A DNA stretch of 64,000 nucleotides. Origin: Lunularia cruciata. Taxonomy: Eukaryota > Streptophyta > Marchantiopsida > Lunulariales > Lunulariaceae. A model generated the notes under the pieces. That model ran no database searches. It had not been told where the DNA came from and worked only from the letters and a program-made list of their open reading frames with translations. Below, piece by piece: positions 1 through 13,300 of the stretch. Location: contig OX419762.1 in NCBI GenBank assembly GCA_948567375.1, forward strand, positions 50,263,034 through 50,327,033, in the 5' to 3' direction. How positions within the stretch are numbered: the stretch's first letter is position 1; each line of letters opens with the position of its first letter. The position numbers and the translations under genes were made by a program.

Positions 1-199
1 GGATCTTCATGTGCGGTGGTAGCTTGAGGTGATAGGCCACCGTGCCAACTCAACAAAGAATCAAGAAAGGCCCAATAAAATGAGGTCTGAGCTTACGAGG
101 TCCAACTAATGTGAGGTTGGTTGTCAATAGTCACACTTGATCCCCAAAATTGAACTCTATGTACCTATGGTGTGCATCAGCATAGTACTTTTGTCGATT

Positions 200-979
200 T
201 TACACAATCTGTAATCTTTGCTTGGCGCTCTCTTCACCTTGTTGGATTCTAGAAACAAATGTGTTGACTGCGTTGATCTTGGTAGCCACTGGATGGATCT
301 TCATCAAGCTAGAAGGTATGAAGGGATGCTCACCATACATGAAGAAGAATAGAGTGACGTGGGTGGATGCATTCACTGAATTGTTGCAAGTGAATTCCAC
401 CAACGAGAGTAGGGTGTCCCAACTCTCTTGCTCTTCTAAGGTGAAGCCACGTAACATGTCTTCAATAGTGCAATTAGCCCGCTCTGTTTGTCCATCTATT
501 TGTAGGTGGTAAGTTGTGGACATGGCCAACTTGGTTTTGAAGAAACCAAAGAGTGTTCACCAAAACAAACTAGTGAATTGAGTACCTCTATCGGTGATGA
601 GTACTCGAGACAAGCCATGGTGGGAGAAGATTGCATCTAAGTATAATTGAGTTAGTTGTGGAGCGGTCACATCCTTGGTGGTAGGGCGTACATGAATCAT
701 TTTGCTAAGTTGGCTCACAATGACCATGATAGAGTCAAACCTTGAAGTGGTCTTGGGTAATTCACAAACGAGATCCATACTCACTTGTTCCCAACGTTGG
801 GTAGGAATGGGGAGAGGTTGAAGGAGCCTTGCATAAGCTTGATTAAAAGCTTTGTTTTGTTGACAAAATAGGCAGCTGCGCACATAGTCCATCATGTTGT
901 TGCTCATCTTGGGCCAATAGCAATGGTGTTTGATTGCATTTAAGGTCTTGTCTACTCCAACATGACTTGCAATAGCCAA
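200..979 (-). pseudogene. Gypsy integrase region (broken)
   Basis: This is the integrase part of the gypsy polyprotein, which in an intact element inserts the cDNA into the host genome. The upstream part (979-557) begins just after a zinc-finger-like H-H-C-C arrangement (HVGVDKTLNAIKHHCYWPKM ... CLFCQQNK). It continues into the catalytic core with MDLVCELPKT and the second-Asp block ITDRGTQFTS. Stops then interrupt it, and the core resumes at 529-200 with STTYHLQIDGQTERANCTIE, which carries the catalytic Glu block. The usual first core Asp (MDLV/MDFI type) is present. The breaks between the two pieces make it a pseudogene. It is clearly recognisable by family pattern. Confidence 0.9.
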
Positions 980-984
980 ATCAT

Positions 985-1606
985 GACATTTTGCTAGAAT
1001 GGTGGTGCGTAATTCAGGGATATTTGGGATCTATAATTTTCCATCACAAAAAGTGAGCCCTTGGATGTTGGTGACGCCTTTGGATGATTGCGCTTCCACA
1101 ATCTATAGATCAATTTTTGTAGTAGCCAAAATCTCTTGCCAAAATTCAAGGTTAATCTTAACATCCACCACGAAGTTGTTTGCCATTGGCATGCGGGTGA
1201 ATGCATCTACAAGTTGCTTCTTACCTTCCACGTAGGTGATTGTCATGTTGAAGCATTGTTGCCACTCTACCCATCAAATCTGGCAATGAGATAGAGCCTT
1301 TTACATCTTGAGGTAGACTAGAGGTTTATGGTCTTTCTCTATTACAAATGCCTTCTTGCCCAGATAGTGCTTCCAATGCTTGGTTGCAAGAATGATGGCC
1401 AACTCTTCTTGTTTTGTGGTATGGTAGTTGCATTCTGTAACAAATTTCAAGAGAAACATGCAATTGGATGCCATCCATCATGCCACTCTTGTTGTAGGAC
1501 TGCTCCTATTGCTATGCTTGATGCATCTATAGCCAACTTGATTGGATGTTTTGGGTCATACCACTTCAAGATTGGTGCATGTAGCAAGGTGGCTTTCAAT
1601 TCTTAA
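985..1606 (-). pseudogene. Gypsy RNase H and integrase N-terminal linker (broken)
   Basis: On the minus strand this segment encodes residues typical of the gypsy RNase H. They include an early DASS-type catalytic block, EKDHKPLVYL, and a late motif of the form VEGKKQLVDAFTR (the usual form is GKxNxVADALSR). Just before the integrase it reads LxIPNIPELRTTILAKCHD, a hallmark of the connection between RNase H and integrase. Several in-frame stops are present. Its position between the reverse transcriptase and integrase pieces supports the call. Confidence 0.8.
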
Positions 1607-2628
1607 GAGGCCAACTCTTGTGCAGTTCCCCATGCCCACTTCTTCCACTTGCCAAGTAGTGTCGTTAAAGGTTGTGCAACCTTGGAGAAGTCCTTGACAA
1701 ATCTATGATAGAATCCCATCAACCCCAAGAAGCTCTTGAGTTGAGTATGATCTTTTGGGGCACTCCATTTTTGAATGACCTCAATTTTATCCATCAATAT
1801 TTGAATGCACTTTGTACTTACTCTATGCCCCAAGTAGTCTACTTCAGACTTTCCAAACTCGCACTTTGAGATTTTGGCATACAATTGATTTTGTCTTAGA
1901 ATCTAGAGGACTTCTTGTAGATGTTGTTTGTGTTCCGTCATCGTGCTACTATACTAAGATGTCGTCAAGAAGAAAATAACAAACTTATCTAAGCATGGAT
2001 GAAATATGTCATTCATTAGACTCGTGAAAGTGGCATGTGCATTGGTGGGACCAAAAGGCATCACAAGATACTTGAAGTAGCAATACTTGGTTTGAAAGGC
2101 AATTTTGTACACATCCTCCTCTGCAATTTGGATTTGATTGTAACCACTCTACAAGTCCAATTTGGTGAAGTATCTTGCTCCATAGAGTTGATCAAACAGA
2201 TCATCCATGCAAGGTAAGGGGTATTTGTTCTTCACTATTTGTTGATTGAGACCCTAATAGTCAATGCACATCTGCATTGTACCGTCCTTCTTCTTCACAA
2301 ACAAGACAAGAGCCCCATATGGTGATATGTTAGGTTGGGTGAACCCTTTCTATAGCATCTCCTCAATTTGAGTCTTACACTCCTCCAACACATGAGGTGA
2401 TAGGTGATATGGGGCCTTACAAGGAGGTATCTTCCCTAAGAGTGTCTCAATTTTATGATCTACTCTCTTTTTTGGTGGTAATCCTGAGGGTAGATCATCG
2501 GGAAAGACATCTTGAAACTCATCCACCACATCTTTCAATTTCTCAGGAATTTGTCCATCAAGTTGGGCATTTTGGACTTCTCTTATTAGACCCATGAAAC
2601 ATCTATTGGTCTTACAGACAGTTGGCAT
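1603..2628 (-). pseudogene. Gypsy reverse transcriptase (broken)
   Basis: Minus-strand translation gives the canonical gypsy RT blocks in order: FPDDLPSGLPPKKRVDHKIE at the N-terminus; a [14 protein letters not shown] block; [20 protein letters not shown]; the FxKLDLxSGYNQI block; MPFGPTNAHATF; then FFLDDILVYS, the active-site box (YVDD-type, here FLDD); and finally YLGHRVS and a thumb region (LKSFLGLMGFYHRFVKDFS). At least four in-frame stops interrupt it, one of them between the LDL and SGY residues. Both catalytic aspartates of the FLDD box remain. Confidence 0.92.
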
Positions 2629-2672
2629 TCCTATGACATATAGAGGCAGTTCTTACCTATGTGATTTTTCTT

Positions 2673-3128
2673 TTACCCAATGATTGACCATTGGTGGGTT
2701 CTCACTACTTTCTTCCTCCAATCTACCATAGGATTGTAATGCTCCATCCATGGCATGCCTAATATTGCATCATAATGAGCTAATTGTATCACTTGCCACT
2801 CAATTGCTTCCTTATATTCTCCTACAGAGAGTGTTACCCATCTAGGTAATGATTCAATCTTCTCTATTTGCCCGTTAAGTAACTCTACTTCTTCACTCTC
2901 GTCTCTCTCTAGATCCATTCCCAATCTTATTGCAATAGAGCAAGACAATAAATTCTTTGTTGCTCCCGATTCTATGAATAATCTCACTTGATTGCCTTCT
3001 AGGACTCCATTCACAACAATCAATTGTGAGGTTGCCTTTTGGGACCTTTGCGTGTTTGTCTTCTTCCTTCCCTTGCTTCTTTGTTTCCTTATTGAGCCAA
3101 TAAGGCCGCAAGGTACATTTATTGGCAA
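2673..3128 (-). pseudogene. Gypsy aspartic protease region
   Basis: A 151-codon open segment on the minus strand contains the retropepsin-like core: VNGVLEGNQVRLFIESGATKNLLS, in which the catalytic D-S/T-G triad has become ESGA, and later AILGMPWMEHYNPMVDWRKK, the typical gypsy protease-to-RT connector. Replacement of the catalytic Asp by Glu, if not a reading difference, would inactivate cleavage of the polyprotein. Confidence 0.85.
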
Positions 3129-3199
3129 TCTTCATTTTCCAAAGTGATTTCCACCTCCTCCTCTTTAGTGTGCCTCTCCATGTTGTTCAAAGATTGCCT

Positions 3200-4150
3200 A
3201 TATGAAGGCCGAGGGCCTTTGGAGAAACGAGTGCGACTATTGGTGGTTATGTGCCTAATATGGCCACAATTGTAACAACGGCGTTGTTCTCCTTGAATTC
3301 CTTCTCCTTGTGGGACTCCATCTCTTTGTTCTTCTACCTGTCCATGCTCTCCTTGAAGCGGTCATGCTACTTGATCTTGAAATTGAAGGTTGCCCAATTC
3401 CATTGGTACTATTCCATCCATGTGTGGCATTTCTGCCCAATAATGTTGAGGTGGAACTACTCTTTCACCTCCACCCAATGCTCTTGCTATTCTCTACACA
3501 CAAGCAATGGCTTCAAATACCATGCAAGGATTTTGCACCATGACTTCTTGGCGAATCCGCTCCTTCAACCCTCATTTGAAATTGTTGAGAGTCTCAAATT
3601 GGACTCATGTTGGTTATTATGACTTGTAGATCCAAAAATACCTCCACATACTCTTGTATGTTGTTCTTCTGTCTCAATCCCCATAGTTGGATTTGGGCCA
3701 TCTGCACAGAATCCACCAATTGGAAATTCTTTAGCAATCCTTCTTGCATTATGGTCCACGTGATCTCCCTTCTCTCGGCCAACATGGATCATTCCTAAGC
3801 ATCGTACCATGTGAGGGCTTAATCAGTCAAGTACCCACATGCAAACATGTCTGCAGCATGCTCTGTGATCTCTGTTGAGAACAATAAAAAATATCAATTT
3901 ATTCTCAAGATCCAGTTTTCCACTACTCCCATCGTACGTTGCTCCTTGTAAGGCTCAATGTTGCAGGTCTTCTTCATCTAGAGTAGCAATGTGTCTTCAT
4001 CATTGACAAGGTTTGTAGGCACAGGTGCCTCTCCAAGTACTTTAGTTGCAGGTATTGGGTATGGCTCATCTTCTTGCATTGCTTGATCATTCCTGAGGAT
4101 CTACACTTGACTTTGTAATGTCTCCATAGTCATCTTCCTTGCACCATCTC
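3200..4150 (-). pseudogene. Gypsy gag region with degenerate zinc knuckle
   Basis: Between the protease and the leader, the minus strand encodes a gag-like region in several frames. A CCHC-type knuckle is visible near 3250-3290 as CYNCGHIRHITTN; the final Cys of the CX2CX4HX4C pattern is missing. The pieces at 3810-3565 (REKGDHVDHN ... GLRQKNNIQEYVEVF) resemble the retrotransposon gag helix region. Multiple stops and frameshifts prevent a continuous protein. Confidence 0.65.
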
Positions 4151-4757
4151 TTGCAATTGCGGATCCATGGTTCTTGTAACACTCAATTGATAATGTCTAC
4201 TTTAATACAAAGTCAATATGATCACTCTAGAAGGCGCACAAACTATCAGAACTACCATTGGGACCTCAAAAGCTATCACTCATTGATAATACTCCTCACC
4301 TAAATTCCTAACCACAAAATCTCTAAAAATCACTTTTGGTCTCATTATATAACAAATTTCTACTTGAGTGTTGAAAGGAGAGGATTTGGGACAATCACAT
4401 CCATAACATCATAATAGAATGTAGATTGTCAAATCTCACTCTTTGTGATATACCACCACAAGTAGAATCACCGGGGTTGGTGAGTTCATCACCTTGTCCA
4501 TGAATTCTGCTCCAAAGTGATAAACTAGCCATACTCTCATTTTCTCATGCTAGATGTACATAACCTTGATGTGGAATGGATTCAAGAATGGAAAGTTAGG
4601 TGCGGAAATTTTTCCTCCCGGTGCATCCATCCCATCCGCTCTCTAAAGTCCTTCCTAAGTCTAGCAATTACTCTATGTTCTCCACCTCAAATTACTCAGT
4701 TTTAGTAGTTCGTGTTCTTCCAAGAGGGGTGATCCACTCTCTTGGACTAAAACACTT

Positions 4758-4769
4758 GCTCTGATACTA
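4758..4769 (-). other. Primer binding site (initiator tRNA-Met type)
   Basis: Directly next to the LTR border the minus strand reads TAGTATCAGAGC. It differs at one base from TGGTATCAGAGC, the site complementary to the 3' end of plant initiator tRNA-Met used to prime minus-strand cDNA. It starts one base inside the LTR end, as expected, and this fixes both the element's orientation and the LTR boundary. Confidence 0.88.
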
Positions 4770-4770
4770 T

Positions 4771-5509
4771 TGTAATACTCCAAGGACAAGAGAAGAGAGA
4801 AAACAAAAATTTCACACTCAATCATCCGATGCCCCAAAGGAGCATCTTCTCTTTATTATATAGACAAAGAGGATTTCCTCCAAGGAAGCTCCACCATAGG
4901 ATTAGGCACACAAATAGGTGATATGTCAGCAAGCTCCACCCTTGGATTACTTACTTGGATGGGTTAAGACATGTCGGTCTTGGTCTTATCTGGTTGGTCG
5001 AACAAGCTTTGACCGGGTGGAATCTTTTAGTGAATCTTCTTGTAGGAATCTCAGAATCACGTGGGTGAGGTACCATTGGAAAGCTCTCGATGAGACAAAC
5101 CAGGGGGGACGGAAGGCTAGACTTTCCTATGTTGGGGAGAATGTACACATTTTTGAGGCCTAATTCATCCGTTTAGGTCTTTGAAATTGCCTTCAAAGAT
5201 TTTAGGCATATTTTGGTTCCTACTCTATTAGTAGAAGTTCCCTTTTGGTGATACCTCTTTCTGATCTATTTAGTCCATCATGTATCACATCCTTTCAAAT
5301 GTTACCAAACCAATTCTCACGTTTAAATCATATGTCTAGCTATTGGTTTTAATGTTTTCAAATCTATTTCGGTTTGTGCCCTATTAGTAGAAGTACTCTT
5401 TTGGTGATACTTCTATCTGATCTATTTTGAACATCATGTATAACATCATTCCAAATGTTGCCAAACTGAATTTCACATCTACATCATATGGCTAGCTCTT
5501 GGTATTACA
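4771..5509 (-). repeat. 5' LTR of the gypsy element (739 bp)
   Basis: On the plus strand the segment begins TGTAATACTCC and ends GGTATTACA, so it has inverted TGTAATA/TATTACA termini with the TG...CA rule. It abuts the primer binding site. Inside it, about 5218-5351 and 5388-5509 are diverged tandem copies of one stretch (CTATTAGTAGAAGT, CTCTTTTGGTGATAC, TCTGATCTATTT, CATATGGCTAGCT). A related LTR stands alone at 33507-34123. Confidence 0.88.
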
Positions 5510-5944
5510 TCTTATAGCAAACTCCCCATGTTTACTCTTGCCAATAACAAGATCTTATGCAAAGTGCATTTGATCTAACTAACATTATTTGCATGACTTG
5601 GAAAAAAATAAATTTGGTGTTCAGAATGGATTTTGCCAAATAAAATCCTAAGTCATTTGCTATAATTTTGAAAATTTCTTGAAAATAAGAAGCTACAACT
5701 AAATGGAATTATTTGACAATTTCCAAGACTCACTTTCATATATCAAATCAAGGTCTTTGCAATAAGAAAATGTTTCAGTTGGATCTGGAGTCCAAGCATG
5801 CTCATTTAAGTTCATGCTCCAAAAGTCAGTGAAGTATTTGTGTGTCAAAATTCCTCACATATTGCAGTAATAATAACTGTGAACGAACTTAATTGAAAAC
5901 TCCTCTTGCAACAATTCAGACAAAGAATACATGATATGAGATCT

Positions 5945-6035
5945 GCATGACATTTGGAAAATTTTATAAAAAATTATAATACAATTATATGCATGACATT
6001 TGGATAATTTTATAAACAATTATAATATAATATAT
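5945..6035. repeat. 46-bp tandem duplication
   Basis: The sequence GCATGACATTTGGA(A/T)AATTTTATAAA is repeated with its flanking AT-rich part, starting at 5945 and 5991 (46-bp period, two copies, few differences). Confidence 0.75.
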
Positions 6036-8208
6036 TTAAAATTAAGATAGTGGGGAATTTGGATATGCTCATGCAATTTTGAGAGTCGTCATAAGTCTCT
6101 TCTTTAACGGGGTTTGGCTTAGCTAATGTAAAATTATCTGGAAATTCTGATACTTATTCCCCGTCATAATGGCGACTTCCCATTACAATACAACCATCTC
6201 CAATTTTAGAACTCATCCCCCTATGCATTTGATCTTTATGTTATAGTTGCAAATTGGGACATCTATTTACCTTGCAAATATAGTTCAAATTTTATTAGAC
6301 TTTTTAATTCACTCAACCTGTATATTCATTATCAATATATTTTTCATCAACGCGTATTCTGATATCTTGAAATTGCTAATGATCATGTTAATTTTTTATG
6401 GTTATACAAACTGTTGCTGGATATCGGACTTGCGTTGAATTTACATGTATCGCATGCAACACCTCGCGGATCTTCATATTGGAAGGCCAATATAAAGTAA
6501 AGAAAAGGACACTTATTTCCACTTTCTCAATATCTTAACGTAAAACTTGTGAAAGGATAAAATCGTTGAATGAGGAATCATTAATCATCGGTTTGAGGAA
6601 CTGGGGAAAAGGCCCCAGCGACATTACCACCAATTCATTCAGCCGTTTTGAGAACAATTTGATTTATAGTAACGAGTATCAACAAGTTGGTCACAACTTT
6701 TACTTATTAGCATTTAACTATAATAAAGTAAAACACTAAAGTAAAAGTGTTTGCCCCTTGAGTATGCTATTGTGGATATTCGTGTGAGTAGAGAAGGAAG
6801 TCTGCTAAACATACGCCTAGCTTCCAATAAGTACGCCGTGGCGATGAAGAGTATATATGAGCATATACATCACTAGATGTACATGATTTCATAAAAAAGT
6901 GACAAATTTTCTTCATTTGGAACTTAATATAAATGAAAGGACTTAACTCACACCTCTCTTCCTTACAGCAAATAAATTGAGAAACTAAATCAAACTCATT
7001 AGTATTATTATTGTTTCTCTTGATTCTTCTCATGTCATTGTGATTAAAGATAAAGATAAACAGAACAAAGTAAGCTCTTCATTCCCGTCCTTACTAGTAT
7101 AGTGCAGTTTGCAATTTACATGTTATAGGAATATTTCACATGATGTCAAGTATACATTTAAAAAAAACTCATTGTTGATTTTCAAGGTAGGAGAGGGAAG
7201 ATATGACCACCTTTTTTAAGAAAATTTGTATGTATTTTATTATGATGAAAAATTATACTAAATTATTTTTTAATTTGGAAATGTTAATTTTAAATTATAA
7301 GTACATTAAATAATGTAGTAGGAGATGATGAATTTTGCTTAAACTGAAAAGAAGATTGAATGTGTCAAATTGAATATAAAATAAGAAATTAAAAAAACAT
7401 ATACTGAATTTCAATATATAAAATTATATACGATGTATTGCCTGATAAATATTGAAGATCGACAGTCTGTATACTTTCTGAGTTCCCGAATAATTATATT
7501 ATATTTTCTTATATGTGCACATCAACTCCATATTATAAAATTAAGCAACAGTCTGATGTCTAACAAGATAAATACACGTAATATTTTATAATATAGCTCT
7601 TTTAGGAGTTTCCAATACATTCAAATATGACTGAAATATATAAAGATACTCCTATTTGGAAGTGTCTAAACGTTTTAATACCGAATTGTACAAGATAACA
7701 TACAAATCACAGAAATTTATTTTCATTTGCTGAAATTAAGTTCTTAATATGGTAATTAAAGAATAAATATGGTTTCGGAGGAGGTTCGAATATGGACTCT
7801 GACTTCCACATCAATCAAAACTGAAAGATATTAATGCACATTTTAAGAGCAATTCCGCCTTGAAAGGTAACTGCTTTATGGAAGTTTTGGTACTAAAAGG
7901 GCAAATCGTACCTAAAAAGGCATTTTCTTCTTAAATCTTCGGGGCCTGAGAAAATATTTACAATTTTGTTCCTTTCGCATGAAATTAAAAGAATTGAAAT
8001 AATATTACTTCCCTCAAAATTTTTATATTTAAGTCCACTGAAATTTAAGCAAATACATAAAAATTAAAACTTCCCCTCTTTTTGTTGTTGCTGGCTCTTC
8101 TCTCTTTGATGTATTAATGTCATTAATTGTTTTGGATCTACAAGCAAACATATAAGAGATAAGAAAAAGAGTAGTAAGTAAATAATAAAGATATTTAAGT
8201 GACAATTT

Positions 8209-8268
<60 letters not shown>
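8209..8268. repeat. (AT)n microsatellite
   Basis: About 60 bp of uninterrupted alternating AT. An open reading frame that runs through it on the minus strand encodes only an alternating Ile-Tyr run and is not a gene. Confidence 0.97.
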
Positions 8269-8271
<3 letters not shown>

Positions 8272-8883
8272 TAAGATTGAATATTGACATTTGAAGGACT
8301 TACATATTTCTTACAAATGATCAATTTATATTTAATAAAATAACTAATTTAGAACTAATTGCTCCGTTACATGAACAATTATATTTCTCATTTCTTATTT
8401 GTGATAGTTTTTTGTTCTTTGAAATTTTCTAATAAACATATTTCATCATTACAAGCAAAATATTCAGTGATATTGTTTACTCTATAAGTTCTACGTTTAT
8501 GGATTAAAAAATAATATTGATTAATAGTTCAATTACTTACTCTTCCTTTCTAAGGATGAGTTCTTCTGAACAACTCTTTTATGATAAAATATCAGAGAAA
8601 TAAAGATGTATGAGTAGTTATAAGTTATATAAGAATAGTCATATTAAATATAAATTAAGTAGTTCTTATTATTACATTGTTTGATTTCAGAATGATTAAC
8701 TAATTTTTAGAATAAAATAAATGTAGACTTATATCAATATTAGTTAAAGCTAACTTGGAAATTTTGATATATTAGATTAAAGTTAATATATGAGTGATAT
8801 CTAATTCCCACTTTTTCATTCAATATTTTAAGAAAACCAAGAATGAATGATAAGAATATGCCTCCATGTTTCATATTATTTCC

Positions 8884-8885
<2 letters not shown>

Positions 8886-8954
<69 letters not shown>
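8886..8954. repeat. (AT)n microsatellite
   Basis: About 69 bp of pure TA/AT dinucleotide repeat, second of two such tracts within 0.7 kb. Confidence 0.97.
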
Positions 8955-8957
<3 letters not shown>

Positions 8958-10080
8958 TTCTGCTCTATTCTATTTTATGTTTTTTAAGAATAAGTTGATA
9001 TAGATGGATTATGTTCTGATTTCTGTAATTATTTATTCTATATATTCAAATTGCAACTATAATGTCAATTAAAATCTAGTTGTACTGTTCTAATATATTC
9101 CAATATATTCTAATATTTTTTCCAAGTTTCCAGCTGGTAAGTAAGAACATATATAGATAAATTGATATCACATAATACTACTGAATATGATCACATAATC
9201 GAGTGTTAGTAATCAACTAATTACTGATATGTTTATCATACAATTTTTTTAGTTATTTTTCTCATATTTAAGTGTTGGAATAAACTAATAACACTGAATT
9301 TTTAGACATTTTCTGTTACGATTAGTCCTTCGTCAATGTAAGTATTCAACAACTGAAAGTATTACTTGCTTAGAAAAGAGTGTATACGATTTGGTTTTTA
9401 TTGTGCTTTGTAACTACGAAACTTGAAATAAAAACGAGAACTTAGTAAGAAAACTTTGACTCAAAATTTACTATATTTCTTTCAATTAAAGTTTGAATCC
9501 AAATTAATCTACTAAAACTATCATTAATATCATTACTAGGCATATACACCAATGTATAAAACCCAATTGGACATTTTGAAACGTACACGATTATCTAATA
9601 TCCTTGACTTATATTTTCTGACATATCATATTTATGTTCTTCCTATAGATAAATAAATATAATGTATTAAAAAAGGTATATGTATGACAAGAATTAGCTT
9701 CATCTAAATAAGGATACTAAAATCGTATTATAGTTGACATTCCGATAACTCCCATCCAGATTTTCTGAAACATATGGAAAATTTAATCTTTATATCATAA
9801 AAGATTAAGGTATGTCGATCTTTTAAGGCTATCCAATTCAAAATGTAATAGATGTCAACATGAAAAATCTGTAGACAATGAAATGACCTACAAATATTTA
9901 CTTTGCAACAAATACAACTGTATGTATAAATATAAAAGGATAATATAGTCTATTTTTTTCATTTTGAATGAACTTCAAATTGTTTATTCACTGGAGTATT
10001 TAAGCAAGTGACAACAAATAATAATCATAAAATAGAAAATGTAAAAGTTAGATGCTAACATAAAGTTTATTCTATTTCCT

Positions 10081-10370
10081 TCGTTTAGTTCATCGACCCA
10101 ATTACCAATCTCTAGTATGATTATCCCTATCTTACTTGAATAATCTTTTCTATATGTCATATATCATGTAACATAAATTTCATTCTATTTCAATCTCTTT
10201 TTAGAACAGAATTGTTATTATCATAATACATAGATATTTTTTGATAGTCATACATAAAAAATAGACTATTTAATTATATCTATTTGGCGATATCCTTCGT
10301 TTAGTTCCTCGACCCAGTTACCAATCTCTAGTATAATTATCCCTATCTTACTTGAATAATCTTTTCTATT
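10081..10370. repeat. Spaced direct repeat, about 73-bp arms, 217-bp period
   Basis: 10081-10153 and 10298-10370 are nearly identical: each begins TCGTTTAGTTC, continues ATCTCTAGTATRATTATCCC and ends GAATAATCTTTTCTAT. The spacing exceeds the arm length, so this is either the remnant of a larger tandem array or a small dispersed repeat. Confidence 0.8.
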
Positions 10371-13300
10371 TCATGTTTATGCCCAGTCTTTAACTTAATA
10401 TATTTCTTACATATCTAATTGCTCTCGTTCTCTTTGTTTTGCAAACCTCTTGTACATTTATACAAGGATCAGATGAAAATTTCTTTAATTTGTTGAAGAC
10501 TATATATAAATACTTGATAAGTACATAGCTAATTGTTTTAACTTGATAAGTAAGGTGAAAAAGGAAGAGTATAGAGAGGAAATAATCATACATATTTTGA
10601 TTGAGAATGATACCAAATAAAAAACAGGTGTATATTAATGTAAATAAAATTTTAGGGAAATAATTAGAGAAACATAAATTAAAGATAAATAGAGTGATGA
10701 TAAAAAAGTTTATAAAGGAATATGTCAACATCTTAAATTTATGAAATAGATAAGAAATCAATTCATTTGTGATTTTTAAACAAATAAAAATTGAGAATCA
10801 GACATTTTATATCCAAAAATTATATAAACTATATGGTAATATGCTATAATACACACTGGATAACTTTATATAGGTAGATCGCAACGATCAAAATATCAAT
10901 ATTTAGTCTACTAATAAATATATAATCTGATTGACGAAACATTTCATAAATCTCTTTTAAAAATAATTATTACAACGTGAGCTATCTTCCTTTTCCCTAA
11001 TTTCACTAGGTCAAGGGATAAATAAACTTATGTAAACTATTTTCTGTCCTTGAATTTTACACTTGGACATTTATCTACTAAGAAAAACTGTTCATAACCT
11101 TACTTACTATCTATCCAAGTCTAACTCCATTAACTTAGAAAATATTATCGTTGTGAGGTTAGCAAATGCTTAAAACCTTCATTTTAGGATATCTAGCTCT
11201 AAAATAGCCTCATCAAGCATCGTCGAAGCTAAGGATCAGATAATATATTATCTGTACTATCCAACCTTTTTTGTCTAATACATGAATTAGAGGATCCACT
11301 GACTTCAAGATACTTTATGCTTATGAGGCTAGCTAAGGGACATGAAGATATTAACAGAGACTAAGTGACTCTTGAGAAGTCATAATCAGACTAAAAACCT
11401 CCATTACCTTTAATGAGGTCCAATTTTAGGTAAGTTATACATGTTTTGAGTATTAAAACATACATATATATATATAAAATTTCCATAAACAATTTCAAGT
11501 GGGTCACTAATTATATGATTGGTATATATAATCTTCAATCAACCATTTTTATAATGCTATTTTACTTTTAAGATATCCTTTGACATTTCCTAGAATGATT
11601 ATTTATATAACTAATATAAGCTCTTAATTTATCATTAATATACGAACAAGAAAACTAAAAAACATGCTTAATTTGAATTTATATATGATTCTATAGTAAT
11701 ATTATGTGGATTAAAATTGGGTATAGAAATATTACTTATAAGATAATTAGGTTTTTTGAAAGATAAAAGAATAAATATTCATCAATATGAATTCAAGCAA
11801 GTAGAAGTACAATAGTTGGACCACTTATTCATGGTTAAAATCAGATAATGTTGTAAACAGTATGCTTGAAGGTTTCCTTTCAAAATATAACAAGAACTGG
11901 ACAAAGCATTCACTCGAGTGGTAAATATTCGTTCAAGCATAAAATTATTAGTTATGTTATTGATAACATTCACTTACAGTATGTTTGTTTGATTTGTGGA
12001 CCCTTTATACGGTGATGTGCAACTGTGTAGTATATGATATAATTACACATAACTTATCACGTCTATCATTCTACTATAGTTTCCTGTTTTTTAAAGATGA
12101 TTTTCTATTCATGCTTCATTCAAAATTTTGATTGATTGATCTCTATATTGATTTCTGATATAATATTATATATTAGTTTGTAATTAAGTTCTTAACTATC
12201 ATTCATGTCAACTTGATTCATATTTAAATATTTGATTAGTTTTAGTTCTCTTATAGAATATTTATATGATTTTTTTGATCTAGATAAATGTATAAATTTT
12301 CAAGTAATGTCAGCAGTTCTTACTATCTTTATCATGTCCCAAATATTCGTCCCTTTAATAATTATAAATAATTATTAAATATATTACTATTTTAGATAAA
12401 ATAAATATATAGATAAAATATTATAATTTTATATTGTTGAGTATAATTATATGGAAATACATATTTTTTATTATGTCTACTTCACACAAACAAGTATCAT
12501 AAAGAATAAAATTTTGTATTAGATATCAAGAGAGTAGAAATTGAATATATTAAAAAAATACTAAAATTGAGGATATTCTTCTATTTTGTATGAATCAAAT
12601 AATATAAAGCAAGAGAGGAGAAAGAGAAGAGAGAAGCCCGAGCTAATAGAGATAAAGTGTAATTTACATCCAAACTACATAAATCCTATATAGTTCCTGC
12701 ATACAGGATACTAACACTCTTTAATGTATAATGGGATTATGATATTAGGTAAATTTTTATACCTTTAGGTCCTAGAAGACGAGTTTTTGGAATTGGGATT
12801 TACAAAATAGTTCGGAATTTATTCAAGAGTGTAGTTTATAGTTAGATACCGTACCAAGAAATTACAACCAAGTTCTAGCAAAGTGAAACTAGGGTTGTGT
12901 AAATAACACCTTCAACATGTTCTATCTACGATACTACTTATCGTTGGTATGTGTTAAGTTGAACGAAGAAAATGAAGTTGAGTCAATAATGTAAAAGAGA
13001 AAATAAATACCGAAATGATAAAATCATATGATAGAAAGCAAGATGTACTTTCTTATATTTTTTGAAAGCTACCACTACTAACTGTTTATTATTTTAGAAA
13101 TTCAATGTATTCAAGGTATCTATATGGAGTAAAAGATAGGTCATTTGGCAGTAATATTTGGCATCATATTTTCAGAAATTTACAGACTATATGATAAAAT
13201 GCAAGGCTCTTATTGGTATATTGAATCTATTTATCCTCCTTACATTCAGATAAAAGATCATTATAACCGTCATTTAGCTTCTTGTTCGGATGATTCAAAA

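Larger units (their letters stand above)
1..5509 (-). mobile_element. Ty3/gypsy LTR retrotransposon, decayed, left part outside window
   Basis: Read on the minus strand from 5509 down to 1, the order is LTR, primer binding site, gag, protease, reverse transcriptase, RNase H, integrase. Integrase after RNase H is the Ty3/gypsy order. Many in-frame stops and frame changes show that it is not functional. The 3' LTR and any chromodomain lie beyond base 1, so neither the target duplication nor the age from LTR divergence can be read. The residues encoded at about 1-200 (a segment of the type YADAHHRYIEFNFGDQV) are the usual linker downstream of a gypsy integrase core. Confidence 0.93.

Noticed and set aside
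7775-7795. GGTTCGAAT sequence resembling a tRNA B box
   Set aside because: No A box, no cloverleaf and no acceptor stem could be found around it.
8064-8324. Open frame with a long Ile-Tyr run
   Set aside because: It is the translation of an (AT)n microsatellite.
10390-10761. 123-codon hydrophobic open frame that looks like a membrane protein
   Set aside because: Phe/Ile/Leu/Tyr richness follows from AT-rich DNA; no neighbouring exon or motif.
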